Positions 7,812 through 15,924 of a DNA stretch of 64,000 nucleotides are shown here, one piece after another. The stretch covers positions 186,001-250,000 of the forward strand of contig CAYFFG010000001.1 of NCBI GenBank assembly GCA_964342355.1. The letters are read 5' to 3'. Source of the DNA: Hirschia sp964342355 (GTDB taxonomy: Bacteria > Pseudomonadota > Alphaproteobacteria > Caulobacterales > Hyphomonadaceae). The notes beneath the pieces were generated by a model. It did not search any database, was not told the origin of the DNA, and was given only the letters and a program-made list of their open reading frames with translations. The position numbers were made by a program, and so were the translations under genes. Positions within the stretch are counted from its first letter, which is position 1, and each line of letters starts with the position of its first letter.

Positions 7812-8993
7812 TTATCGCCCAAGTCGTCGCATGGCTTTTTCCATGCCCGATAGTGTCATCTCAAACATTTTGTCGGCCCCGACGACCTCTTGGATCATCT
7901 TGATCGACTGCGAATATCCCCAATGTTTTTTGGGGACGGGATTTAACCAAATGAGATGCGGATAGACCTCAGATAACCGATTCAGCCAAACGGCTCCGGC
8001 TTCTTCATTCCAATGCTCCACGGCCCCACCCGGCATAGCAATTTCATATGGGCTCATGCTCGCGTCGCCCACAACGATGACCTTGTAGTCCGAAGGAAAG
8101 CGATGGAGAACATCCCAAGTGCTAATTTTTTCAGAATTCCGGCGACGGTTGTCCTTCCACACGGATTCATAAAGACAATTGTGGAAGTAAAAGAACTCCA
8201 GATTTTTAAATTCAGTGCGTGCGGCGGAGAATAATTCCTCACAAATGCGGATATAGCCGCCCATTGAACCGCCAACGTCAAACAGCATCAGCACTTTTAC
8301 CGCGTTGCGACGTTCAGGGCGCATTTTAACATCCAGATAGCCGTGCTTTGCCGTTTCTTTGATTGTGCCGTCCAGATCGAGTTCGTCAGCTGCGCCTTCG
8401 CGCGCCCAACGGCGCAAACGTCGCATGGCAACTTTTATATTACGCGTGCCGATCTGTACGCTGTCGTCGAGATTTTTGTATTCGCGCTTGTCCCAGACCT
8501 TTACCGCGCGGCGGTGGCGGGACTTGTCCTGACCTATGCGAACGCCTTCCGGATTGTAGCCATAAGCGCCAAAAGGAGAGGTGCCGGCCGTGCCGATCCA
8601 TTTATTGCCGCCCTGGTGGCGTTCCTTTTGTTCTTCAAGCCGCTTTTTCAGCGTTTCCATCAGCTTGTCCCAACCGCCCAGGGACTCGATCTCTTTTTTT
8701 TCTTCTTCCGTGAGAAATTTTTCCGCGAGTTTTTGTAACCATTCTTCCGGGATATTGGCGGTCAGGTCTTCTTCTTCGATACGTTCCAACCCTTTGAACA
8801 CATGGCCAAACACCTGATCGAATTTGTCGAGGTTCTTTTCGTCCTTCACCAGAACTGAGCGGGAAAGATAGTAAAAATTATCGACATTTGTGTCGATCGC
8901 GCCTTTGTCCAGCGCCTCCAGCAGGGTGAGATATTCCTTAAGGCTGACTGGCACTTTGGCCGCGCGCAACTCTGTGAAGAAGTGCTGGAACAT
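7812..8993 (-). CDS. VWA domain-containing CoxE-like protein
   Basis: 393 residues. The N-terminal half is charged and helical (FLTEEEKKEIESLGGWDKL) with a YLSRSVLVKDEKNLDKFDQVF segment typical of CoxE/YehP-like proteins. The C-terminal von Willebrand A domain has a MIDAS-type metal site starting LMLFDVGGSMGGYI and ending near VIVVGDASMSPYE. Such proteins usually work with a MoxR-type AAA+ ATPase in metal insertion or protein maturation; no MoxR gene is present in this window. A GGAG ribosome site lies 9 bases before the ATG. It is upstream of, and only 4 bases from, the TPR-sulfotransferase start, suggesting an operon. Confidence 0.85.
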   Translation of the reverse strand: MFQHFFTELRAAKVPVSLKEYLTLLEALDKGAIDTNVDNFYYLSRSVLVKDEKNLDKFDQVFGHVFKGLERIEEEDLTANIPEEWLQKLAEKFLTEEEKKEIESLGGWDKLMETLKKRLEEQKERHQGGNKWIGTAGTSPFGAYGYNPEGVRIGQDKSRHRRAVKVWDKREYKNLDDSVQIGTRNIKVAMRRLRRWAREGAADELDLDGTIKETAKHGYLDVKMRPERRNAVKVLMLFDVGGSMGGYIRICEELFSAARTEFKNLEFFYFHNCLYESVWKDNRRRNSEKISTWDVLHRFPSDYKVIVVGDASMSPYEIAMPGGAVEHWNEEAGAVWLNRLSEVYPHLIWLNPVPKKHWGYSQSIKMIQEVVGADKMFEMTLSGMEKAMRRLGR

Positions 8994-9211
8994 CTCTTAA
9001 TTCTCCTTATCCCTGAACCTAGCGTGCGTTCGCACCTGTGCAATCCTCTACCCGCCAGAAGGCGATATTTTTGGAAAGGATGCACCTCTTTGGACCATTT
9101 GCTTACTGGTTTCTTGATCTGATTTTCCAAATTTACGCGACTGATTTCAAGGGATGTTTATCCGCGTTCATAAAATGCTTCTTATAAAGACAAATAAGAA
9201 AGGTGATCTTC

Positions 9212-9769
9212 ATGAAGATTACTGGGTGGCTGTTAGCAAGCATTTGTGCGCCAAGCATGGCTTTTTCTGCTGTCGCACATGAAAAAGACCAAGGTTATTA
9301 CGGTGGCGGCTCTTCCGTTTTTGCCATTATTGACCAGTCCGACACGCATCAGGACAAAAATCTATATCAAGCACAATACACGGCAGGCATTACGATCAGT
9401 GATCGAATGGCTGTTGAAGGCGACGCCTCGATCGGCTTGAACCGTGCGGATCTGTTTGACTCTTCGGGCGACAGGCTTGGCGTATTCCAGCAGGATTATG
9501 TCAGCCTTATGTTGCTCAGCATGGCGCCGGTTAGTTCTGATGTCAGCCTTTACACGCGGTTCGGGCCTGCAGTTTCAAGAACGAGAACAGATAGCAATCT
9601 GGGTGGAATAGTCGACGGTTACTCAGATTATGACATCGGCGCAGGCGCAGGTGTCGGCGTGCGCTTTCAAAACGACAACGTCGCCTTCAATCTGGGATAC
9701 ACTCATTACTCGTTTGACGACTTTGAGGACTCAGACGTTTGGGGGATGAGCGTTCTGTTCGGCTATTAA
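9212..9769 (+). CDS. Small outer-membrane beta-barrel protein
   Basis: 185 residues from the ATG at 9212, which has an AAAGGTG ribosome site; a GTG three codons earlier is less likely. The N-terminus is a signal peptide (MKITGWLLASICAPSMAFSAVAHE). The rest alternates polar and hydrophobic residues as in an eight-stranded barrel (DRMAVEGDASIGLNRA, DYDIGAGAGVGVRFQ, VAFNLGYTHYSFDDF) and ends in Phe-Gly-Tyr, a typical barrel C-terminus. It resembles the opacity/OmpA-like porin group. Function unknown. It has a 4-base tail-to-tail overlap with the chemoreceptor gene. Confidence 0.8.
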   Translation: MKITGWLLASICAPSMAFSAVAHEKDQGYYGGGSSVFAIIDQSDTHQDKNLYQAQYTAGITISDRMAVEGDASIGLNRADLFDSSGDRLGVFQQDYVSLMLLSMAPVSSDVSLYTRFGPAVSRTRTDSNLGGIVDGYSDYDIGAGAGVGVRFQNDNVAFNLGYTHYSFDDFEDSDVWGMSVLFGY

Positions 9770-11061
9770 GCGACTTTGGTCAAAGTGGCGAGGAAGTGTT
9801 CCATTGCCGCTTTGATCTCACGCACCTTCGAATCTGCATCAAGTGCATTTTTAGCTGTGCTGGAAGCCTGATGCATAGAGCTTTCTGCCGCAGAAGCTGT
9901 CATTTCTGCGTTCTTGGCCATCTGCTCAACCGCAGCAGTTGAGGTTTCAGCGCTGCGTGCAATCTCGGAGGCTGCGCCTTCTTGCTCGACAACCGCATTG
10001 GCGATTGAATGGGCGCCGTGGGAGAGGTCGTCGACTTCTTTTTGAACTGTCTGTAGCGAGTCAGAGATCGTGGTCACCGCACTACGCAGATGGTCGATGT
10101 TTTCCGTGACATTTTTAATTGCTGAATCGGTGTCTTTGGCCAGGTTTTTGACTTCCTGCGCAACAATAGCAAAGCCGCGACCAGCTTCGCCAGCGCGTGC
10201 TGCTTCGATGGTTGCGTTGAGTGCGAGCAAGTTTGTCTGGCCGGCGATGCCGCTAATCAGCTCGGTGATTTCCTGAATGCTGCGCGTGGCGTTATCGAGC
10301 GCTGTTTGCGCCTCAATGGCCGATCTGACATTGTTGGAAACCTGATCAATTGAACTGACATTGGCTTTCAACTGGCTGGTGATGTCACCGATTGTTGCTG
10401 ACAATTCTGTTGTAGCCGCCGCTACAGAGCCAACATTTTGAAGCACTTGGTCAGGTGCTGTGTTGGCGTTTGCGACTGAATCATTCACGCGTGTGGTTTC
10501 TTCGCTTAACGCTTTGGAGGACGCGGCGATTTCAGCAATCATTGCGCTAACGGATTCAAACTCAGAACTGACAGAACCTTTGAAGGATTGAGAAATTTCT
10601 TCGCGCTCAGTCGCTGCTTTGTTCTCGAGCAGATCAAAGAAGTGTTGCATCGTGACTGCAGCGTCACTGAAGATAGATTTTAAAGCGACTTCAACCAGTT
10701 CTTTGCGCTGGTTCGCCTTCTGCTTGGGAAGATTGTCCAGCAGCGTGTTGACCATTGCAGACGCATACACATGGTAGCGGACAAGATAGGTGAAGAAGTC
10801 GATCTTAGAGGCGATCGCCTGTGTGACCTGCGCTTGCGTGGCGACGTATTTTTCATCAAAACCGCCCACCAGTATTTTGTTGGCTTTGTCAGTTTCCAGC
10901 GCTTCCAGATAGTCAGGTATTTCCTGATATCCAGCCGTTTTATTGTAGGTGTAAAAAATTACATCCTTGATGAGCGGCATGACGATCTTTTGAACGTCCT
11001 GGCTGTGCGCCAGTTGTTCTTTCGTCCACGGTTCAAGTTTTTCTAAAATGCCGCCAGACAT
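9766..11061 (-). CDS. Soluble methyl-accepting chemotaxis protein with N-terminal globin-like sensor
   Basis: 431 residues with no membrane segment, so a cytoplasmic receptor. Residues 1-150 resemble the globin sensor of HemAT-type receptors (length, a FDEKYVATQAQV segment, YHVYASAMVNTLLDNLP helix, and a terminal helix with IFSDAAVTMQHFFDLLE). In my alignment from memory the haem-ligating F8 histidine falls on Ile or Ala, so haem binding is questionable. The C-terminal half is a normal MCP signalling coiled coil with the hairpin tip GIAGQTNLLALNATIEAARA and GRGFAIVAQEVKNLA. It should signal to CheA/CheW. A GAGGAT ribosome site precedes the ATG. Confidence 0.88.
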   Translation of the reverse strand: MSGGILEKLEPWTKEQLAHSQDVQKIVMPLIKDVIFYTYNKTAGYQEIPDYLEALETDKANKILVGGFDEKYVATQAQVTQAIASKIDFFTYLVRYHVYASAMVNTLLDNLPKQKANQRKELVEVALKSIFSDAAVTMQHFFDLLENKAATEREEISQSFKGSVSSEFESVSAMIAEIAASSKALSEETTRVNDSVANANTAPDQVLQNVGSVAAATTELSATIGDITSQLKANVSSIDQVSNNVRSAIEAQTALDNATRSIQEITELISGIAGQTNLLALNATIEAARAGEAGRGFAIVAQEVKNLAKDTDSAIKNVTENIDHLRSAVTTISDSLQTVQKEVDDLSHGAHSIANAVVEQEGAASEIARSAETSTAAVEQMAKNAEMTASAAESSMHQASSTAKNALDADSKVREIKAAMEHFLATLTKVA

Positions 11062-11270
11062 ATGATGCGATCCTCGCCCAGAATGATGTGTGGAGCCGAA
11101 TCGTCATTCGCTCTACACTCGTGTTTCTCCCAGCAAAAACGATCGGCTCTCACGTCCGATTCGAAGTGCGATTATTTTATATGAGCAGAAATCAGTTACT
11201 AATTTTCTAAGTTGATCCGTTCATGGATGTGATCTGGATTTGAACTGGTTGGAATTTGAGAAAGAATAGA

Positions 11271-11633
11271 ATGACAGATTCGATAATATTCAAGGTTCTG
11301 GAAGGCCCCGATTGGGAACGGGCGCTTAATGGCGCGCCAGTGAAAGCGCCTATCGATGAAGTTGACGGTTACGTTCATTTTTCAACGCGCCAGCAGGTTC
11401 AGGCTACGCTCGATAAATGGTTTGCTGGCAAGCAAGCTGTAGTGTTGATCGCTTTTGATTTGCGGGATTTTGGAGATGATCTGAAGTGGGAGCCTGCGCG
11501 CGGAGGAGACCTTTTCCCGCACGTTTACGCAGATGTGGGTGCGGCAAAAGCAAAGCGTGTCTGGGAGCTTGCTTGTGATGAAACTGGTGTGCCTCAAGCG
11601 CCAGATGAAGCTCTGAACATGGATTTTGCCTAA
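11271..11633 (+). CDS. DUF952 family protein
   Basis: 120 residues from the ATG at 11271, which has a GAGAAAG ribosome site; a TTG at 11256 is possible but less likely. The DUF952 core is recognisable: EVDGYVHFSTRQQVQATLDKWFAG, VVLIAFDLRDFGDDLKWEPARGGDLFPHVYAD. The function of the family is unknown; the conserved His, Arg and Glu suggest an enzyme related to ADP-ribosyl or glutathione-like chemistry, but this is not established. It lies 3 bases upstream of pyrD and is surely co-transcribed with it, an arrangement common in alphaproteobacteria. Confidence 0.88.
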   Translation: MTDSIIFKVLEGPDWERALNGAPVKAPIDEVDGYVHFSTRQQVQATLDKWFAGKQAVVLIAFDLRDFGDDLKWEPARGGDLFPHVYADVGAAKAKRVWELACDETGVPQAPDEALNMDFA

Positions 11634-11636
11634 CTC

Positions 11637-12710
11637 ATGGGATCGCTCGACGTCATTGGTGTGAACCTAATGCGCATGTTGCCGCCTGAGGTGGCGCACA
11701 ATGCGTCAATATTGGCGTTGAAAACGGGGTTGGCTCCAGAGTTTTCGGGGGATGTTCCAGCTAGTCTTCAGGTGCGGTTGCCAGTTTCAGGACTGAAACT
11801 GCCTAACCCGGTCGGTCTGGCTGCCGGTTATGATAAAAACGCTGAGGTTAGCTCACAGCTTCTGGGATTAGGGTTTGGATTTGTTGAGTGTGGGACGGTT
11901 ACGCCCATGCCTCAACCAGGTAATCCTAAGCCGCGCCTTTTCCGCCTTAAGGAAGATAGCGGCGTCATCAATCGTATGGGGTTTAATAATCAGGGGCTTC
12001 AGCCGTTTGTCAAACGTTTGCAGGGACAAAAAAACAATGGCGTGGTTGGCGCAAACGTCGGTGCAAACAAGACCTCGCAAGGAGAAGCGCGACTGGAAGA
12101 TTACGCCAAAGGCGTGCGCGCTGTATGGCCATTTTGTTCATACGTGACCTTAAATGTGTCTTCGCCGAATACGCCAGGCCTGCGCGGACTTCAGGGAGAA
12201 AAAGAGCTTACGGCGCTCGTTGCGCATGTTGCTGGCGCTGTAAGCGAAATGACACCTGCTCACGGTTCGCGGCCAGTATTTTTGAAAATCGCGCCAGATA
12301 TGGATGATGACGCCATCGTCGCGCTTGTGGACATTGTATTGGCGTCTGGATGTGTCACCGGGCTTATTGTGTCAAATACGACGGTGTCTCGTCCTAAAAA
12401 CCTCACAAATTCTCAAGCGCATGAAGCAGGGGGCTTGTCCGGTTCGCCGCTCTTTGACCTGTCGACCCACGTTTTGAAAGTCACCGCGCGCCACGCTGCT
12501 GGTCGGTTGGACATTATAGGTGTTGGTGGTGTGAAAGACGCTGCAACTGCTTATGCAAAAATCCGGGCTGGCGCACATGCCATACAGCTTTATTCTGCGC
12601 TCGCGCTTCAAGGTTTGGACATCATCCAATCCATTCAGAATGGATTGGATGACTTACTTGTCAAAGACGGATTTTCAGCGCTCAGTGATGCGGTTGGCGC
12701 AGACCTTTGA
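11637..12710 (+). CDS. pyrD: Dihydroorotate dehydrogenase (quinone), class 2
   Basis: Oxidises dihydroorotate to orotate in pyrimidine synthesis and passes electrons to the membrane quinone pool. 357 residues. The short amphipathic N-terminal helix (MGSLDVIGVNLMRMLPPEVAHNA) is the class 2 membrane anchor. FMN and active-site motifs are present: NPVGLAAGYDKNAEV, RMGFNNQG, and LNVSSPNTPGLRGLQ with the catalytic serine, then LIVSNTT and IIGVGGVKDAATAYAKIRAGA. It follows the DUF952 gene by 3 bases. The 3' end overlaps the convergent MATE gene by 29 bases. Confidence 0.97.
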   Translation: MGSLDVIGVNLMRMLPPEVAHNASILALKTGLAPEFSGDVPASLQVRLPVSGLKLPNPVGLAAGYDKNAEVSSQLLGLGFGFVECGTVTPMPQPGNPKPRLFRLKEDSGVINRMGFNNQGLQPFVKRLQGQKNNGVVGANVGANKTSQGEARLEDYAKGVRAVWPFCSYVTLNVSSPNTPGLRGLQGEKELTALVAHVAGAVSEMTPAHGSRPVFLKIAPDMDDDAIVALVDIVLASGCVTGLIVSNTTVSRPKNLTNSQAHEAGGLSGSPLFDLSTHVLKVTARHAAGRLDIIGVGGVKDAATAYAKIRAGAHAIQLYSALALQGLDIIQSIQNGLDDLLVKDGFSALSDAVGADL

Positions 12711-14016
12711 TCAAGTCTGGAATGTAAAATCCCAACGTTACTGCGCGAAAGACGTATGAGCTCAAGAAAGCGATCCACACGCCTGTGTTGCCATAATTGC
12801 GCAAAATCAGATCCACACTGACATATAAGAGAAGTGAGATGATGGCGGCGTTACGCATCGCATCTGAGCGTGTCGCCCCGATGAATACGCCATCAAGTTG
12901 CCAGCTTGCAAAGCCGATAATGGGCGCAAACGCGGCGAATAAAAGATAGTCAAGGGCGGTCGTGCGGATAAGTTCGTCCGTTGCGACCAGATTGATAAAA
13001 AAGGCTCCGCCTAGCCAGATCAACAAACCAAACAATAAAGCGCCACCAAGCGAAAATTCGCTTGTTAGCCGAACAGCTCGCCAGAAACGTTGAGGAGATC
13101 GCGCGCCGATGGCCGAACCAATACGGTTTTCAGCGGTTACGGCAAAAGCGTCCAACACATAGGCTGATACTGACAGCATCTGCAGCAATACATGGTTGGC
13201 GGCGAGTTGTGCGTCTCCGGCGCGTGCGCCCGAACGTGCAAACCATGTAAACATTGCAAGCAGGGCGATTGTCCGGATCATAATGTCCGCATTGACTGCA
13301 AACATGCGTTTAAGGCGCTGTCGATCCAAAAGAAGGCTTAGCGATTTAGCGTTGGATGTCCAACCGCCTTCGTTTCGTATGATCGTGAAACAGATAACCA
13401 TGCCGGTGATAGCAGCGCACCATTCAGCCAGCGCAGTCCCGTACCCAACGCCAGCCGGGCCAAGGCTCATTCCTAAAACGAACCAGATATTGAACAAAAT
13501 GTTCGCGCCGTTCGTGACGACCTGAAGAAAAAGCGCCCAGCCAGTTCGGCCAATGCCTAACAGCCAGCCGTTAATTGCATACCCAGCAAGGAGGGCGGGC
13601 GCGCCGAAAAAACGCGCATGACTGTAAGCATCAGCATGTCCTGTTGCTGCTTGGCTGGCATCCACAAAGGTAAATGCAATATTTAAAATAGGGAATTGAA
13701 GTAGGGCCAGCGCGACCCCAATGCAGGCGCCAAGCATGCTGGCGCGCAATATTATCGCTTGAGTCTCATCTTTTTCCGCTGCTCCAAACGCTTGTGCCGT
13801 GAGGCCGGTCACGCCCATGCGGAGAAAGCCGAAACTCCAGAATACAAAATTCATAATCGCTGCGCCTAACGCGACGCCAGCGAGGGCGGACGCATCCCCT
13901 GTGCGGCCGATGATTGCAGTGTCCACTAGGCCAACCAGCGGCATAGACGCCTGCGAAATCAAAACAGGCCATGCCTGCCTGACAACAGCTTTTCGCGTCA
14001 GGGATAAAGAGCTCAT
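12682..14016 (-). CDS. MATE family efflux transporter (DinF/NorM type)
   Basis: 444 residues with about twelve hydrophobic segments. The N-terminal half begins with AWPVLISQASMPLVGLVDTAIIGRTG, the MATE signature of TM1-2; the second half repeats the fold (FAVTAENRIGSAIGARSPQRFWRAV). The placement of acidic residues fits the DinF branch. It should export cationic drugs or metabolites using Na+ or H+. The ribosome site before the ATG is weak. Its 3' end overlaps pyrD on the other strand. Confidence 0.92.
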   Translation of the reverse strand: MSSLSLTRKAVVRQAWPVLISQASMPLVGLVDTAIIGRTGDASALAGVALGAAIMNFVFWSFGFLRMGVTGLTAQAFGAAEKDETQAIILRASMLGACIGVALALLQFPILNIAFTFVDASQAATGHADAYSHARFFGAPALLAGYAINGWLLGIGRTGWALFLQVVTNGANILFNIWFVLGMSLGPAGVGYGTALAEWCAAITGMVICFTIIRNEGGWTSNAKSLSLLLDRQRLKRMFAVNADIMIRTIALLAMFTWFARSGARAGDAQLAANHVLLQMLSVSAYVLDAFAVTAENRIGSAIGARSPQRFWRAVRLTSEFSLGGALLFGLLIWLGGAFFINLVATDELIRTTALDYLLFAAFAPIIGFASWQLDGVFIGATRSDAMRNAAIISLLLYVSVDLILRNYGNTGVWIAFLSSYVFRAVTLGFYIPDLIKGLRQPHH

Positions 14017-14344
14017 ACCGGAATGCCTGAGGGTGAAATCTGAGGTTGAGAGTGTCGATAGGGAACGCTGAATTTAAGTAAAAGTAACAAGGTTTTATAA
14101 AATTGCATGGAGTTACGTTAATCAAATTTCAAGCTGATTCGTATTTAATTAAACGAGCGAAGTACGAGTGCGCAATGCGGTAAGTCCTGAATAGACGCGC
14201 CGAATTGCATTGGGGCGGTTCCGCTCACTTATTTGTGAACGGAACTTAAAAATTAATAGCCTTGTTCACTTGGAACGCGTTTCCCAAGTCGAGCGTTATG
14301 GAACGGAGACTGCATTGCCAGAACGCAGTGCGGAGGATGATAAA
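14017..14344. other. Gene-free 328-base gap between the MATE and MlaC-like genes
   Basis: Divergent promoter region. The only structure I see is an inverted repeat at 14218-14245: arms GTTCCG/CGGAAC and CAC/GTG around a TTATTT loop. It lies in the leader of the MlaC-like gene. The frame of that gene is open back to 14210 but has no better start than 14345. No small gene is convincing. Confidence 0.5.
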
Positions 14345-14956
14345 ATGAAGAACATAACACTAAAGACCTTGGCGTTTGTAGCAACCAGTCTGGTTGCATC
14401 TGTGGCTATGCCGTTTTCCGCACAAGCGGAGGCGCAGCTTGTGCCAGTATCCATCGCGTCAGACGATGCGCGTACTGTTGTCAATAATGCAAGTTTACAG
14501 GCAATAAACCATCTCCAGGATGGTGCGTTGTCTGAGATTGAAGCGCGTGAATTGCTCGAATTTCTGGATGTGGACGCTGTGGCGCGTTTTACATTAGGAC
14601 GTTACGGCCGCGGGATGGATCAGGACCAGTTTGATCGCTTCAAAAGCGCCTTTGAGATGTACGCAGTTGAGCAGCTTCAAACACATTTGGCAGGTTTTTC
14701 CGGCGCGGACGTGCAAATCGTGGATGCGATTGAGCGCCGTCCGGGTGACTATGTGGTCAAAACCGAAGTACGCAACCCGACCAATGGTGTTCAGAAAATG
14801 AACTGGCGTGTGATTGAGCGTAATGGTCGCCTGAAAGTCGTCGATGTGGAAGCGATGGGGTTCTGGTTTGCGATTGAACAGCGCGAACAGTTTGCATCCA
14901 CCTTGGATCGCAATGGCGGAAACGTGGACGGATTGATCGAAAAGCTGAACCACTAA
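14345..14956 (+). CDS. MlaC/Ttg2D-like periplasmic lipid-binding protein
   Basis: 203 residues from the ATG at 14345, which has a GGAGG ribosome site. The signal peptide runs to about residue 29 (VASVAMPFSAQAEAQ). The mature part has the MlaC pattern: an ISEIEARELLEFLDVDAVARFTLGRYGRGMD-like helix region, then DQFDRFKSAFEMYAVEQLQTHL and VVKTEVRNPTNGVQKMNWRV. MlaC shuttles phospholipids between the Mla complexes of the two membranes; the same fold is used by the hopanoid-linked HpnM. No mla genes flank it, so the partner is unknown. A strong terminator follows. Confidence 0.87.
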   Translation: MKNITLKTLAFVATSLVASVAMPFSAQAEAQLVPVSIASDDARTVVNNASLQAINHLQDGALSEIEARELLEFLDVDAVARFTLGRYGRGMDQDQFDRFKSAFEMYAVEQLQTHLAGFSGADVQIVDAIERRPGDYVVKTEVRNPTNGVQKMNWRVIERNGRLKVVDVEAMGFWFAIEQREQFASTLDRNGGNVDGLIEKLNH

Positions 14957-14979
14957 CGTTTTTCGTTTCGTGAAAAACA

Positions 14980-15010
14980 TTAAGCCCGGTCGTTTGGCCG
15001 GGCTTTTTTT
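14980..15010 (+). terminator. Rho-independent terminator of the MlaC-like gene
   Basis: GC-rich hairpin with arms AAGCCCGG/CCGGGCTT followed by a run of seven T, about 25 bases after the stop codon. Confidence 0.9.
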
Positions 15011-15045
15011 GCAAAAAAATGGGTCAGCATGGGGGATGCTGACCC
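15011..15045 (-). terminator. Rho-independent terminator of the UrcA-family gene
   Basis: Perfect 10-base-pair stem (GGGTCAGCAT with ATGCTGACCC) around a five-G loop. On the minus strand it is followed by ATTTTTTTGC. It sits back to back with the plus-strand terminator, cleanly separating two convergent units. Confidence 0.88.
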
Positions 15046-15077
15046 AGAAGTCTCGGTGAGAAAAAATCGAATTGGCC

Positions 15078-15389
15078 TTAGCCAACCTGATTACGTAATT
15101 CCATGAGCTCGGTGAGTTTCGGGGAGGAAATCTGCGCAACCGCGCCGTCAAGCGTGTTTTCAACGCATTTTCTGGCGAATTTTTTTTCCTCTAAAGACTG
15201 AATACCGGTCCGGTAGCCACAGTGACGTTTAGCTTGGCGCTCAATGGCATCCAAAGTGTCCTGTGCGCCGTCAGTCGTGTTCAGGGAAGCGCGGTCAATT
15301 GTGAAATCAAAGCTGAATGTGTCTTCCGCCAAAGCGGTGGGGACGAAGACAGCTGCTAAAGCGGATAAGGATGCGAGTGCGGACTTCAT
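15078..15389 (-). CDS. UrcA family protein (small secreted protein)
   Basis: 103 residues from the ATG at 15389, chosen because AAGGAC sits 6 bases before it; another ATG five codons earlier lacks a site. A signal peptide (MKSALASLSALAAVFVPTALA) is followed by about 80 mature residues with two cysteines (HCGYRTG and ARKCVENTL), in the pattern of UrcA-family proteins (two Cys, then AVAQISSPKLTELM). The family is frequent in Caulobacterales and Sphingomonadales and has no known function. The cysteines probably form a periplasmic disulfide. It has its own terminator. Confidence 0.8.
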   Translation of the reverse strand: MKSALASLSALAAVFVPTALAEDTFSFDFTIDRASLNTTDGAQDTLDAIERQAKRHCGYRTGIQSLEEKKFARKCVENTLDGAVAQISSPKLTELMELRNQVG

Positions 15390-15924
15390 GGGGTGTCCTT
15401 TCATGGCGGCGCAAATTCAAGTCATAAACGGGTTCCTGTATCGCGGAGCGGCATGGGCGGCCGCTCCGCTAGCACAGTTGTCTTTCGAAGGGGGTCATCT
15501 CGAAAGACGATTATTATTTAGCGTTTTTCGATAAAATCTTCAAGCTTATCGATAAGCAATGTGCCATTAATTAAATGTAACCTTATTAGGTTGACGCAGG
15601 GGCGCTCTGTCTGCGGATGAATGAACGGCGCAAGTAGCTGAAAGCAATGAATATTCATCAGGGGCAGTAAAAAACACTACTCCTGAAAAAGTTTTAGAAA
15701 GCTGGAAATTGAGGTTTAAAATAAAGAAGCGGTGCAGTCGAAACTGCACCGCTTAAGGAACACATAAGGTGACAGGCGGGGGCCCATCACTACGTTGCCC
15801 GCTGAATCCCCTCCGAACCCAGCTAATTATTTAAAACCATAGATTGTCACTTGCATCACTCCCCAAATGGAGGGGAGTGTATTCGAAAGTACGAAATTCG
15901 TAATTTTATAAATTATACATATGT
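15390..15924. other. 535-base gene-free region with several strong RNA hairpins
   Basis: No credible protein gene. It holds: a perfect 14-base palindrome GCTTATCGATAAGC (15544-15557); a perfect 12-base-pair stem with CGAA loop (15727-15754); a GC-rich block with GCGGG/CCCGC pairing around 15776-15802; a TCCCCTCC stretch (15807-15814) that can pair with GGAGGGGA (15869-15876); and an 8-base-pair stem CACTCCCC/GGGGAGTG (15857-15879) that would compete with that pairing. A 23-codon reading frame on the minus strand (15787 to 15716) ends inside the terminator-like tail and is probably chance. A small RNA is plausible, strand undecided; I could not match it to a known family. Confidence 0.4.
15716..15754 (-). 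terminator. Possible terminator downstream of ksgA or of a small RNA
   Basis: Perfect 12-base-pair hairpin (arms AAGCGGTGCAGT/ACTGCACCGCTT, loop four bases). On the minus strand it is followed by CTTTATTTTAAA, a broken U tract. It lies about 170 bases beyond the ksgA stop. Confidence 0.45.

Noticed and set aside
14594..15163. A 189-codon minus-strand reading frame across the MlaC-like gene and two terminators
   Set aside because: It crosses two strong terminator hairpins and overlaps a well-supported gene; no recognisable protein features.
15544..15557. 14-base palindrome GCTTATCGATAAGC as an attachment or replication site
   Set aside because: Single isolated copy, no integrase or repeats around it; kept only as a note within the gene-free region.
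15716..15787. A 23-codon reading frame on the minus strand in the structured region
   Set aside because: The nearest GGAGG is more than 20 bases before its ATG, and the frame runs through a perfect hairpin; a structured RNA explains the sequence better.
15727..15924. Identification of this region as 6S RNA, SRP RNA or tmRNA
   Set aside because: I see no long closing stem of 6S, no SRP tetraloop core and no tRNA-like end; the resemblance was only in short GC blocks.
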